From CAZWBR01 sp964404205 (GTDB taxonomy: Bacteria; Bacteroidota; Bacteroidia; Bacteroidales; Prolixibacteraceae), in NCBI GenBank assembly GCA_964404205.1, contig CAYOJD010000025.1:1-29902 (forward strand): a stretch of DNA of 29,902 nt. Direction: 5' to 3'. Shown here piece by piece: positions 1 to 9,600 of this stretch. A program made the position numbers and the translations under genes. The stretch's first letter is position 1. Each line of letters opens with the position of its first letter. Below the pieces are notes generated by a model that made no database searches, had not been told where the DNA came from, and saw only the letters and a program-made list of their open reading frames with translations.

Positions 1-791
1 GTGGTGGCGGTGGCCCACGTATGTTTATGGGACCGGGCAGCGATGATCTGATAGAAAAAACATTGGCATTAGGCGCAAAAGAATCAAAAAGGGTAACCTA
101 CTTGCTCAATCAGAGTCCGCGTATGATGACTGTAAACACTTTTGCCTCGCATAATATTCCGTCAGCAATTTCGGAACGTTTTGATAAAATTGAAACGGAT
201 GACAAAGCCATGTTCGAAGAAAAAGAAGAGGTCATAGCCTATTTCGACGGTGCTGAGCCAAATGAAATTATTGTCGATACCGAGGATAGCGGTTTTGCCA
301 TCGAGCAACCGCAATCGTCGAGCCTTATCAAGCGTATTTTTAGTGCAAAACCAACTGCCGACGACTTGAAATACAAAGGGATGAACATGTGGAACCCCCA
401 AGTAGACTGGACATTGACGACAAACGATCAATTCTATGGCAAACAAATCCGATCGGCCTACTACTGTAAAAGCGGTAATGGCGACCATAAGGCTATATGG
501 ACACTCCCGGTAAAAGATGGCGGTTATTACAAAGCCTTTGCCTACATTCCCAGAATCAGGTTTGGCGGCTGGCGTGGAAATGACGATGATGGTACGCAGG
601 AGTATATCTTCAAAATCGTCCATGATGACGGAGAAGACACCCAAACAATTGATATAAAAGATATTGAAAGCGGATGGGTTGAACTGGGAAGCTATCACTT
701 CTCGGCCGATGTTGCGCGAATTGAATTAACCAACGAATCGAAAGCCAGAACCGTGTTTGCCGATGCCATTAAATTGGTAAAAGAAAATTAA
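1..791 (+). CDS. Golvesin C-terminal-like domain protein, 5'-truncated by the window edge
   Basis: The frame is open from base 3 (Gly-Gly-Gly-Gly-Pro-Arg precedes the first Met at 21), so the true start lies outside the window. What remains is about 262 residues. The last 135 or so, from roughly base 390 (motifs VDWTLTTNDQFYGKQIRSAY and GYYKAFAYIPR), resemble the golvesin/Xly beta-sandwich domain often attached to secreted or surface proteins. The part before it is acidic and charged with no membrane segment. The stop is 14 bases before a TolC-type gene, so it belongs to the export operon that follows. In such operons I would expect the missing N-terminal part to be a membrane or peptidase-like module, but that is inference. 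Function of the visible part is unknown; the domain call is by recalled resemblance. Confidence 0.7.
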   Translation, partial: GGGGPRMFMGPGSDDLIEKTLALGAKESKRVTYLLNQSPRMMTVNTFASHNIPSAISERFDKIETDDKAMFEEKEEVIAYFDGAEPNEIIVDTEDSGFAIEQPQSSSLIKRIFSAKPTADDLKYKGMNMWNPQVDWTLTTNDQFYGKQIRSAYYCKSGNGDHKAIWTLPVKDGGYYKAFAYIPRIRFGGWRGNDDDGTQEYIFKIVHDDGEDTQTIDIKDIESGWVELGSYHFSADVARIELTNESKARTVFADAIKLVKEN

Positions 792-805
792 GACACAATA
801 AATCA

Positions 806-2293
806 ATGAAAAAAATCTATTTACCACTCGTTGCCATTCTGTTTTGTGCAGCCAGTCCGGTGGTGGCACAGCAAATTATTACACTTGAGCAGGCCTTAGA
901 GATAGCCGGGCAGAACAGTCCAAGTTTACAAAGTTCGCTCTACAATCTAGAGCGTACACGCGAATCGCTGAATGCCCAGCGAGCAGCCATGAAATCGCAG
1001 TTCTCGCTGACTGTAAACCCTATTGATTACAGCCAGAATCGCTCCTTCAACGATTTCTATTCGCAATGGAACACCAACGAAACATTTAATACCAGCGGAA
1101 CTTTTACCGTCAGGCAACCCATTGCCCTTACCGATGGTACAATTTCATTGAATAACCAATTTGGGTGGCAAAGCAACTACAGCGAGTTCAACAAGGTTAC
1201 CAACAAATCGTTTTTCAACAACCTCTATGTGAGCCTGTCGCAACCGCTCTTTACCTATAACAGGACTAAACTTCAGATAAAGAATCTCGAATTGGATCAT
1301 GAAAATGCGATGCTCAGCTATGCGATGCAGCGGTTAAGCCTCGAAAGAAATGTTTCACAATATTTTTATAATGTCTATTTAGCCCAGATGAGCCTAACGA
1401 TTCGTGAGGATGAACTGGCCAATACCCAAAAGAGTTACGATATCATCAAAAATAAAGTGGAAGCCGGACTCGCCGCCAAAGAGGAACTTTTTCAGGCTGA
1501 AGTAAACTTATCGACGGCCAAATCGGGTGTTGAGTCTGCACGCGTTTCGCTCGAATATGGCAAAGACCAGTTCAAACAATATATCGGAATGGACATTTTC
1601 GAAGAAATTTCGGTCATGACCGATGTGAATGTTACGCCTATCGAGATTGATGGAAAAAAAGCACTGGAACATGGCCTTGCATCGCGAATGGAGCTTCGTC
1701 AGCGTCAAATTAATGTCGAAACCTCGCAGTTCGACATGATTCAGGTAAAGGCGATGAACGAATTTGCCGGCTCGATGAACCTGTCTTTGGGTTTGACGGG
1801 CGACAATTCGACCTTTTCAGACATCTACAAAAATCCAACTAAAAGTCCCAAAGTCTCTATCGGTTTTAATGTGCCGATTTTCGACTGGGGCGAAAGAAAT
1901 GCACGCATCAGGGCACAGGAAGCAGTCATCAAGTCGCAACAATTGGGCCTGACCAACCAGGAAGTGCAGATTAAGGTAGATATCCGGCAAGTCGTTCGCA
2001 ACCTTTCGAACCTGAAAGATCAGATTGGAATTGCGTTGCAAAACCAAAACAATTCGCAATTGACCTACGATATCAATCTTGAACGATATCAGAACGGCGA
2101 CTTAACCAGTATGGATCTGAATCTCTATCAAACTCAGCTTTCGGAAAAGAAAATGGCTTATGCCCAATCGCTTATCAATTATAAAATCGAACTTCTGAAT
2201 CTAAAAATTCAGTCGCTTTACGATTTTACCATTAACGAACCGGTAGTTCCTGAAAAGTTCTTTGAAGAATATCGTTCCAATCAAAAAAATTAA
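806..2293 (+). CDS. TolC family outer-membrane efflux protein
   Basis: A 495-residue protein with a clear Sec signal peptide (MKKIYLPLVAILFCAASPVVAQQ, cleavage near residue 21-22). The mature part starts with the family-typical ITLEQALEIAGQNSPSLQ and shows two repeats of long helical hairpin segments rich in Q, N and L, as in OEP/TolC proteins, where three subunits form an outer-membrane barrel and periplasmic tunnel. Length is normal for the family. It sits 26 bases before the RND adaptor and supplies the outer-membrane exit for the two RND permeases downstream. Start chosen because it gives the signal peptide. The cargo cannot be told from sequence. Confidence 0.93.
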   Translation: MKKIYLPLVAILFCAASPVVAQQIITLEQALEIAGQNSPSLQSSLYNLERTRESLNAQRAAMKSQFSLTVNPIDYSQNRSFNDFYSQWNTNETFNTSGTFTVRQPIALTDGTISLNNQFGWQSNYSEFNKVTNKSFFNNLYVSLSQPLFTYNRTKLQIKNLELDHENAMLSYAMQRLSLERNVSQYFYNVYLAQMSLTIREDELANTQKSYDIIKNKVEAGLAAKEELFQAEVNLSTAKSGVESARVSLEYGKDQFKQYIGMDIFEEISVMTDVNVTPIEIDGKKALEHGLASRMELRQRQINVETSQFDMIQVKAMNEFAGSMNLSLGLTGDNSTFSDIYKNPTKSPKVSIGFNVPIFDWGERNARIRAQEAVIKSQQLGLTNQEVQIKVDIRQVVRNLSNLKDQIGIALQNQNNSQLTYDINLERYQNGDLTSMDLNLYQTQLSEKKMAYAQSLINYKIELLNLKIQSLYDFTINEPVVPEKFFEEYRSNQKN

Positions 2294-2319
2294 CAGCAAA
2301 AAAATAAAACCAACTTCAC

Positions 2320-3375
2320 ATGAAAAACAGTATCAAATGGTTAGCAATGGCCATTATTCCGGTGCTTGCCGCCTGCAACAATCAAGGCAATCAAATCGAC
2401 AATGAATTAGCAGCCCCGGTTTCGGTTGCCGACGTTGTGAAAAAACCTATTGTTCAGTATATTAACACCACAGGAACGGCAAGTGCAGCCAGTCAGGTGG
2501 TATTGACATCCGAAATGACCGGCGATTACCATCTTGCCAGAAACCCAAAAACGGGTACGACATTCAGACTTGGCGACATGGTCGAAAAAGGACAGGTAAT
2601 TGTTCGACTTGAAAATCCGGAATATGTCAATTCGACAGCCATTGATACCCGAAAACTGAATCTTGAAATTGCTGATTTGGAGTATCAGAAACAAAAATCG
2701 CTTTACGATAAGGGCGGTGTAACATTCAGGGAACTAAAAAACTCTGAAGTTTCGCTGGCCGATGCCAAAACAGCTTTCGAGAACGCCCGTATCCAGTTGG
2801 AAAAAATGAGTGTGGAAGCCCCGTTCCGGGGAGTAATTGTCGACTTACCACATGTTACCGACGGTACCCGTACAGCATCAGGCACGACTATTGTTACGAT
2901 TATGGATTACAGTAAGTTGATGATGGAAATAAACCTTCCTGAAAAATTTCTAACCACAATAAAGCTCGGACAGGAAGTTTCGATTACCAATTACACCCTT
3001 CCAAACGACACGTTAAAGGCGCAAATCAACGAACTCTCACCGGTAGTCAGTACGGAAACCCGCACGTTCAAAGGGAAAATGCTTATTGAAAATCAAGAGC
3101 TAAAACTTCGCCCGGGAATGTTTGTGAAAGCCGATATCGAAATCGCACGCAAAGACAGCGCTATCGTTATCCCCAAAGAAATTATTGTTTCGGGCAACCG
3201 TGGAAAGACCGTTTATATAGTCGACAAAGGCGCTGCCCAACGAAGAATTGTCACCACAGGCCTCGAAAGCGAAACCGAAGTTGAAGTTATTGAAGGGCTG
3301 AAGGTTAACGACCGTGTCGTGATTAAAGGTTACGAAACACTTCGCGACCGCTCGAAGGTTAAAATCATCAAATAG
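2320..3375 (+). CDS. RND efflux periplasmic adaptor (membrane fusion lipoprotein)
   Basis: A 351-residue membrane-fusion protein. The N-terminus has a lipoprotein signal with lipobox LAAC (Cys19), so it should be lipid-anchored. Then come the split biotinyl-lipoyl-like domain (strands around residues 65-100 and 160-200, with VEAPFRGVIVDLPHVTDG as the second half), a short alpha-hairpin (about 105-155, DLEYQKQKSLYDKGGVTFRE), a beta-barrel domain (about 205-280) and a membrane-proximal domain ending GYETLRDRSKVKII. It bridges RND permease and TolC channel. It lies between tolC-like and RND genes, with 120 bases before the next gene. Substrate is unknown. Confidence 0.92.
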   Translation: MKNSIKWLAMAIIPVLAACNNQGNQIDNELAAPVSVADVVKKPIVQYINTTGTASAASQVVLTSEMTGDYHLARNPKTGTTFRLGDMVEKGQVIVRLENPEYVNSTAIDTRKLNLEIADLEYQKQKSLYDKGGVTFRELKNSEVSLADAKTAFENARIQLEKMSVEAPFRGVIVDLPHVTDGTRTASGTTIVTIMDYSKLMMEINLPEKFLTTIKLGQEVSITNYTLPNDTLKAQINELSPVVSTETRTFKGKMLIENQELKLRPGMFVKADIEIARKDSAIVIPKEIIVSGNRGKTVYIVDKGAAQRRIVTTGLESETEVEVIEGLKVNDRVVIKGYETLRDRSKVKIIK

Positions 3376-3495
3376 AGAATCTTTAACTTATCTTAAAATA
3401 TTATCTCACCTCATCATTCTGTAAAATAAGCAGATAATGAGTTTCATTTATAAAATTCCGGATATCCATTTCCCGATATACAAAACAGAAAACGG

Positions 3496-6400
3496 ATGAA
3501 AAAACTGACCAATTTTGCAGTAAACTACCCGGTTACCATATTGATGGCCATTCTTGGGATTTTATTGCTTGGAATAATCTCCTACCAGAAATTGGGGATA
3601 GACCTGTTCCCAGATTTGAACTCGCCCAAAGTATTTGTCGAGATTAAATCGGGAGAACGACCACCCGAAGAGATGGAGAAACTTTATGTCGAAAACATTG
3701 AAGCGCTGGCCATCAGGCAAAGTGGCGTGGTCGAAGTTTCTTCTGTATCGCGTACTGGTTCTGCTCAAATAACGGTTGAATATACCTGGGAAAAGGATAT
3801 GGACGAAGCATTTCTCGATTTGCAGAAAGCGCTGACCAGCTATTCGCAAAACGCTGAAATTGATGAGTTGACCATTACCCAACATGACCCGAACACCAAG
3901 CCCGTAGTGATTGTTGGTATGGCGCACGAAACCATCAAAGACATGAACGAGTTGCGCAAAGTGGCCGAAAACTATATCCGCAACGAGTTGGTCAGGCTCG
4001 AAGGAATTGCAGAAGTTGAACTTTCGGGCGTCGAAGAAAATGAGGTGAAGATTGAAACTGACCCCTATAAACTCGAATCGTACAACATTACCGTTGCCGA
4101 ACTGTCGCAAAGAATTGATGCATACAACCGAAGCATTTCGGGCGGGACAATCACCGAAACCGGCCTTCAATATGTAGTTAAAGGGGTAAGCCTGTTACAG
4201 GATATTGAAGATTTTGAAAATTTGGTAATTGGCTATAAATCACCTATTGCAGGCAGTACAACTGCCGAAAAGGCTCCCACCTATTTGCGTGATGTGGCCA
4301 AAATTTCGTTTGCCAACAAAGAGCCTGAAAATATTGTCCGTATCAATGGCGAACGTTGTGTGGCCTTGCTGATTTACAAAGAGACAAAATTTAATACGGT
4401 AAAAGCTGTCGAAGATATCTCAAAAGCGCTTGGTAACATCGAAAAGTCGCTACCGGGCTACAAATTCACGGTAGTTTCGAACCAGGGAACATTTATCAGC
4501 AGTGCAATCGATGAAGTAAAAGATACACTGATGATTGGAATTATTCTGGCTGTGGTTATCCTCTTTTTCTTTCTTCGCCGTATTGGCACAACGCTGATTG
4601 TCAGTCTCTCCATCCCGATTTCGATTATCGCTACTTTTAACCTGATGTATTTTAACGGATTATCGTTGAACATTATGACACTCGGTGGTTTGGCACTTGG
4701 TGCAGGGATGCTGGTTGACAATGCGATTGTGGTAATGGAAAATATTTTTCGAAATCACGAAAACGGTATGAGCGCCCGCGAAGCTGCCATTAAGGGTGCT
4801 GCCGAAGTTGGCGGGGCCATTACCGCATCAACACTGACCACTATTGTTGTATTTCTGCCTATCGTATACATTCACGGCGCATCCGGCGAATTATTCAAAG
4901 ATCAAGCGCTTACAGTTACCTTCTCTTTAATTTCGTCGTTGGTTGTGGCTATCTTTCTTATTCCGATGCTCTACCATCTCTTCTTCAAAAATAAAAAGCA
5001 AGTTTCGGTACAATACAACCATTTTGAAGGGTATGGTCATTTTTTGAAAAAAACATTGCCTCACCGTTGGAGCATCGTTATTGTTTCATTTGTTTTGGTC
5101 GGACTTTCACTGCTATTGGTTCCCTTTATCGGGAGTGAGTTTATGCCCAAAACTGAAAGCAAGGAATTCACCGTTGACATTAAAATGGCCGAAGGAACCA
5201 CATTACAGCGAACCTCTGACGCAGTAGCTTCCATCGAAAGTATGCTGAAAGATTTACTGGCTGATGATTTGCAGTCGGTCTATTCACGTATCGGACCGAC
5301 AGCCGGTTTATCAACCAGTTCAACCTCCGTTTTTGAAGGTGAAAATACCGCAGAAGTCAAAGTGGTAATGAAGCCGGACAGTAAGTACAATTCATCGCAG
5401 GTTACCAGCGCCATCGCATCGTGGTATGCCGGGAATCCACAATTTCAGGTAAGCTTTTTGCAGGATGAATCAGCTTTAAGAAGCATACTGGGCAATCAGG
5501 AGGCACCGATAGTGGTAGAAGTGTACGGCGAAGAGTTGGCGACTATCGATACAATAACCCGCCAGATTGAACAAGCTATTGCCAAAATACCGGAATTGTA
5601 CAATATCCGGACCAATGTAGAACAGGGATATCCGGAAGTAAATGTTATGGTCGATCGGTTCAGGGCCGGCACATACAATATCAGTGTCAGCGAGATTGTA
5701 TCTCAGATTACGGCCAAACTTGAAGGCCAAACGGCTGGGTCGCTGGACAAGAACGGCGAGTTGCGCGATATTACCATCAGGTTGCCTAAAATGAGCCTTG
5801 CTGAACTGGGCCAAATGACCATCCGGAACGGAACACAAATCATCAGGCTCGACGAAGTGGCAATCCTCAAGGAGAGTATCGCACCAAACGAAATTTATCA
5901 TCGCAATCAAAATCGGATTGGAAAGGTAATGACAGAACTTCAAAAAGATGCTTCGCTCAACCAGGTGGTTACACAAATCAAAGAAAAGATTGGAACCATT
6001 GACCTTCCAGGCGAATATCGGGTTAAAATTGCCGGTGAAGAGCAGAAAAGGGAAGAATCGATGGCCAATCTTAAATTTGCCCTTCTTCTTTCCATCATAC
6101 TGGTTTATATGGTATTGGCATCGCAATTCGAATCGTTGGTACAACCTCTGGTGATTCTGTTCACCATCCCGTTTGCCATTGTCGGTACCGTATTGCTATT
6201 CTTTGTTCTTGGGAAGACATTTAACATGATGGCCCTTATTGGGATTATCATGCTGGGTGGAATCGCGGTTAACGATTCAATTATTTTAATCGACCGAATC
6301 AATCAACTCAGGCAAAGCGGGCTTAAAAAAGCTGAAGCTATCGCGCTGGCCGGCCAGCAGCGTTTACGCCCTATTTTGATGACAAGTTTGACGACCATTT

Positions 6401-6567
6401 TGGCACTACTGCCCCTCACCTTCGGATTTGGCGATAGTGCTTCGCTTCGGTCGCCTATGGCCTTGGCGGTAATTGGAGGCATGATTACCAGCACATTACT
6501 GACCATTTTGGTTATCCCTTGCTTCTACGACCTGATGATCAAGGAGAAAAATGTTTCGGAAGAGTAA
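3496..6567 (+). CDS. RND efflux permease, first of two (HAE/MdtB-like)
   Basis: A 1023-residue inner-membrane RND transporter of normal length. It starts with the family's first helix (NFAVNYPVTILMAILGILLL) and the DLFPDLNSPKVFV motif. Helix 4 carries GMLVDNAIVVMENI with Asp408, the expected proton-relay acid; helix 10 region has GGIAVNDSIILIDRI. Two large periplasmic loops (about 35-335 and 555-855) hold the porter and docking domains, and the usual 12 helices are visible. It is followed after 36 bases by a second RND gene, the arrangement seen in heteromeric MdtBC-type pumps. The export direction follows from the adjacent adaptor and TolC genes. Cargo is unknown. Confidence 0.94.
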   Translation: MKKLTNFAVNYPVTILMAILGILLLGIISYQKLGIDLFPDLNSPKVFVEIKSGERPPEEMEKLYVENIEALAIRQSGVVEVSSVSRTGSAQITVEYTWEKDMDEAFLDLQKALTSYSQNAEIDELTITQHDPNTKPVVIVGMAHETIKDMNELRKVAENYIRNELVRLEGIAEVELSGVEENEVKIETDPYKLESYNITVAELSQRIDAYNRSISGGTITETGLQYVVKGVSLLQDIEDFENLVIGYKSPIAGSTTAEKAPTYLRDVAKISFANKEPENIVRINGERCVALLIYKETKFNTVKAVEDISKALGNIEKSLPGYKFTVVSNQGTFISSAIDEVKDTLMIGIILAVVILFFFLRRIGTTLIVSLSIPISIIATFNLMYFNGLSLNIMTLGGLALGAGMLVDNAIVVMENIFRNHENGMSAREAAIKGAAEVGGAITASTLTTIVVFLPIVYIHGASGELFKDQALTVTFSLISSLVVAIFLIPMLYHLFFKNKKQVSVQYNHFEGYGHFLKKTLPHRWSIVIVSFVLVGLSLLLVPFIGSEFMPKTESKEFTVDIKMAEGTTLQRTSDAVASIESMLKDLLADDLQSVYSRIGPTAGLSTSSTSVFEGENTAEVKVVMKPDSKYNSSQVTSAIASWYAGNPQFQVSFLQDESALRSILGNQEAPIVVEVYGEELATIDTITRQIEQAIAKIPELYNIRTNVEQGYPEVNVMVDRFRAGTYNISVSEIVSQITAKLEGQTAGSLDKNGELRDITIRLPKMSLAELGQMTIRNGTQIIRLDEVAILKESIAPNEIYHRNQNRIGKVMTELQKDASLNQVVTQIKEKIGTIDLPGEYRVKIAGEEQKREESMANLKFALLLSIILVYMVLASQFESLVQPLVILFTIPFAIVGTVLLFFVLGKTFNMMALIGIIMLGGIAVNDSIILIDRINQLRQSGLKKAEAIALAGQQRLRPILMTSLTTILALLPLTFGFGDSASLRSPMALAVIGGMITSTLLTILVIPCFYDLMIKEKNVSEE

Positions 6568-6603
6568 CCCAACAAGATTGGCCAAAACGGAAAAAAGAAA
6601 CTC

Positions 6604-9600
6604 ATGAATTTCATAATCAACAGGAAAGTACTTATCAGCATGCTCTTTGTCGGGCTAAGCATGATGGGCTACGTTTCGTGGAGAAACCTCTCGATGGAAC
6701 TTTTCCCAAATGCCGAATTGCCAATGCTATATGTTCAGGTAAGCAGCCAGCAGGAAGTCGACCCAAAATATATGGAAAGCCAGGCAATTATTCCGATTGA
6801 AGGGGCGGTTGGGACTTTGCAGGGAATTGAAAACATGGAGTCGACAGCTCAGTCGAGGCGCGGCTCGGTGATGATTGAATTCAACAAAAACGTCAATTTC
6901 AAATATACTTACCTGAAACTTCAGGAGAAGATCGATGAAATCAAAGCTACGCTGCCAGAACAATTTCAGGTTACGGTATTAAAAGTCGATTTGAGCCAGA
7001 TGAACAACCAGTTCATGCAGTTACAGGTACGGGGCAGCGGCGGGGTCGATATGGTTCGGAATATTACTGATACTAAAATCACACCTGAATTACAAAATAT
7101 TGACGGGATTGCCGGTGTCAATATTTATGGCGGACGCGAAAAATCGATAGAAATTCAACTCGATATGGATGTTTGCGAAGCCTACAAAATCACGGCTTCG
7201 ACAATCCGCAATAAAATTGCCCAAAACTATCGATCAAGAGCTTTTGCCGGCAGTGTTTATGGTTCAAACCAACAATTCTTTGTCCATGTTACGTCTGAAT
7301 TTGAGAATCTCATTGAAATTGAAAACCTTGTAGTTGCCGATGGCCCTATTCTGCTAAAAGATGTCGCAAGGGTATATTTCGGCGTAAAGGAACAGACTTC
7401 CTATTCGCGGGTTAATGGGAAAGAGGCTGTTTCGGTTTCGCTGGTTAACGACTCGCAATCGAATTTGATTGAGCTTTCGGAGAAGACATTGACAGTGATC
7501 GAAAAGTTGAATGCTGAACTTGCATCGAAAGAGATAGAAATCTCCGTACAAAGCAATACTGCCGAAACGATGGAGAAGAATCTCAATCAGATTGGCGAAT
7601 TGGCTTTGGTTGGCGGGTTGCTGGCTATTTTTGTGCTTTGGATCTTCCTGAAAAACATGCAATTGGTTTCAATCATTGCATTGGCTATTCCAATCAGTGT
7701 GTTAACCGCTTTCAACTTTTTCTATGCTGCTGATATAACCATCAACAGTTTAACCCTGGTGGGAATGGCACTGGCAGTGGGAATGCTCCTCGATAACAGT
7801 GTAGTTGTTCTCGAAAATATTTACCGGTTAAGAGCGCAGGGAAAACCGCCACGGGAAGCTGTCGTTCAGGGAACTACCGAGGTGTGGCGCTCTATAATGG
7901 CTGCCACACTCACTACCGTAACCGTATTTTTACCATTTCTTTTTTCCGATAATTTCTTTGTCACCTTAATTGGCAAAAATATCGGAGTTTCGATTATTTC
8001 GACATTGACGGTTTCGCTGTTGGTAGCCATGCTGCTGGTGCCCATGATGGCTTATGCCTTTTTAAGAAAGAGTTCTGCCGGCAATGTGAATTTCACACAG
8101 GTAACGACACGCAACAGTCTGGTGCAGGGATATGTCATGATATTGAAATATTCATTGCGCAAGCCAGCGCAAACCATTGTCAGTGTAGTCGTTTTCTTTT
8201 TCCTGACTATTTTTATCTGTCTGGCTGTCAGCATCAATACGCTTCAGGAAGTTGAAACGGACTCGCTCCGGGTTTCAGTAACAATGCCTTCGGGTTCAAC
8301 CATTGAATCAGCCGATAAAGTGGTCACTGAAATTGAAAGTCGCCTGCAGGGAATTGAAGAAATTGAGGATGTTACCAGCAATATTCAGGCTGAAGAGGCT
8401 TCGGTAACCGTAAAAATGAAGGAAGATTTCCGAAAAATTGCCAAACGCTCGATAGCTCAAATACGCGACGATGTGAACAACCGCGTGGAAAACCTCCCCG
8501 GAGCCGAAATTGAAGTAACAGATGCTTCCGACAGCGGCAGCGCCGGCAACGGACAAATGGGTGGTGGTGGCGGTTCAGGCGATTTCATGCGTATGATGGG
8601 TATTGGCTCAAACTGGGAACGCATTCTGATTAAGGGCCAGGATTTCGATGTAATGAAAAATGTTGCTTCCGACCTCCAGTATTACCTGCAATCACTCGAA
8701 TCGATGAACGGGGTCAGGGTAAGCTATTCCGACAATCGTCCCGAAGTTCACCTTCATTTTCATCCATTGCTAATGAGCGAATACAATATTTCGCTCGCAG
8801 GTGTTGCCGGTGAGTTAAATGCTTTCAGCAAAGAAATCAATACCAATATTCCATTCAAACAAGGCACTGAAGAATACGACATTACCATCCGCGAGATGCC
8901 TAAACTTGGACAAACCGAAGAGGATAATGACAAACCCCGCACCATCACCGACCTGCGCACATTGCCAATTCCCGATGCCCAGAATGGGTTGCACGATTTG
9001 CAGGCCATTAGCGATATTGTCTATTCATCGGGTTATGCCAATATCACCCGTGTGAATCAGGAAAAACAGATAGAAGTAAGATATCGCTTTGTCGATGCCT
9101 CTCAGGATTCAAAAACCTTGCTTGAGTCGTACCGTTTGGAAGTCGACAATTTGGTTGCCAACTACAATTTGCCTTCCGGAATGGCCGTTCAGGTAATCCA
9201 CGAAGAAGATACTTTACAGGAATTTTATTTTCTGATTATGGCCGCCTTTATCTTGATCTTCATGATTCTGGCATCTGTTTTCGAATCGGTAGCCACCCCG
9301 TTCGTACTAATGCTCTCCATACCATTGGCAGCAATCGGCTCGTTCCTTGCCCTTATATTCTCCGGCAACAGCTTGTTCAATGCCAACACATTGACCGGAT
9401 TTCTGATATTGCTGGGTGTAGTGGTCAACAACGGAATTATTCTGATTGACTATACCGGTATCCTGCGCAAACGTGGATACCGTAAAGAACGTGCGTTGAT
9501 TACGGCCGGAATGTCGCGTTTGCGTCCAATTCTGATTACGGCTATCACGACAATTGTTGGGATGGTTCCACTGGCAATGGGCGACAATGAATATGTGGGC

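Noticed and set aside
5476..6144. 222-codon open frame on the - strand opposite the first RND permease
   Set aside because: Shadow of a strongly conserved permease sequence; low-complexity, cysteine- and histidine-rich translation typical of antisense frames.
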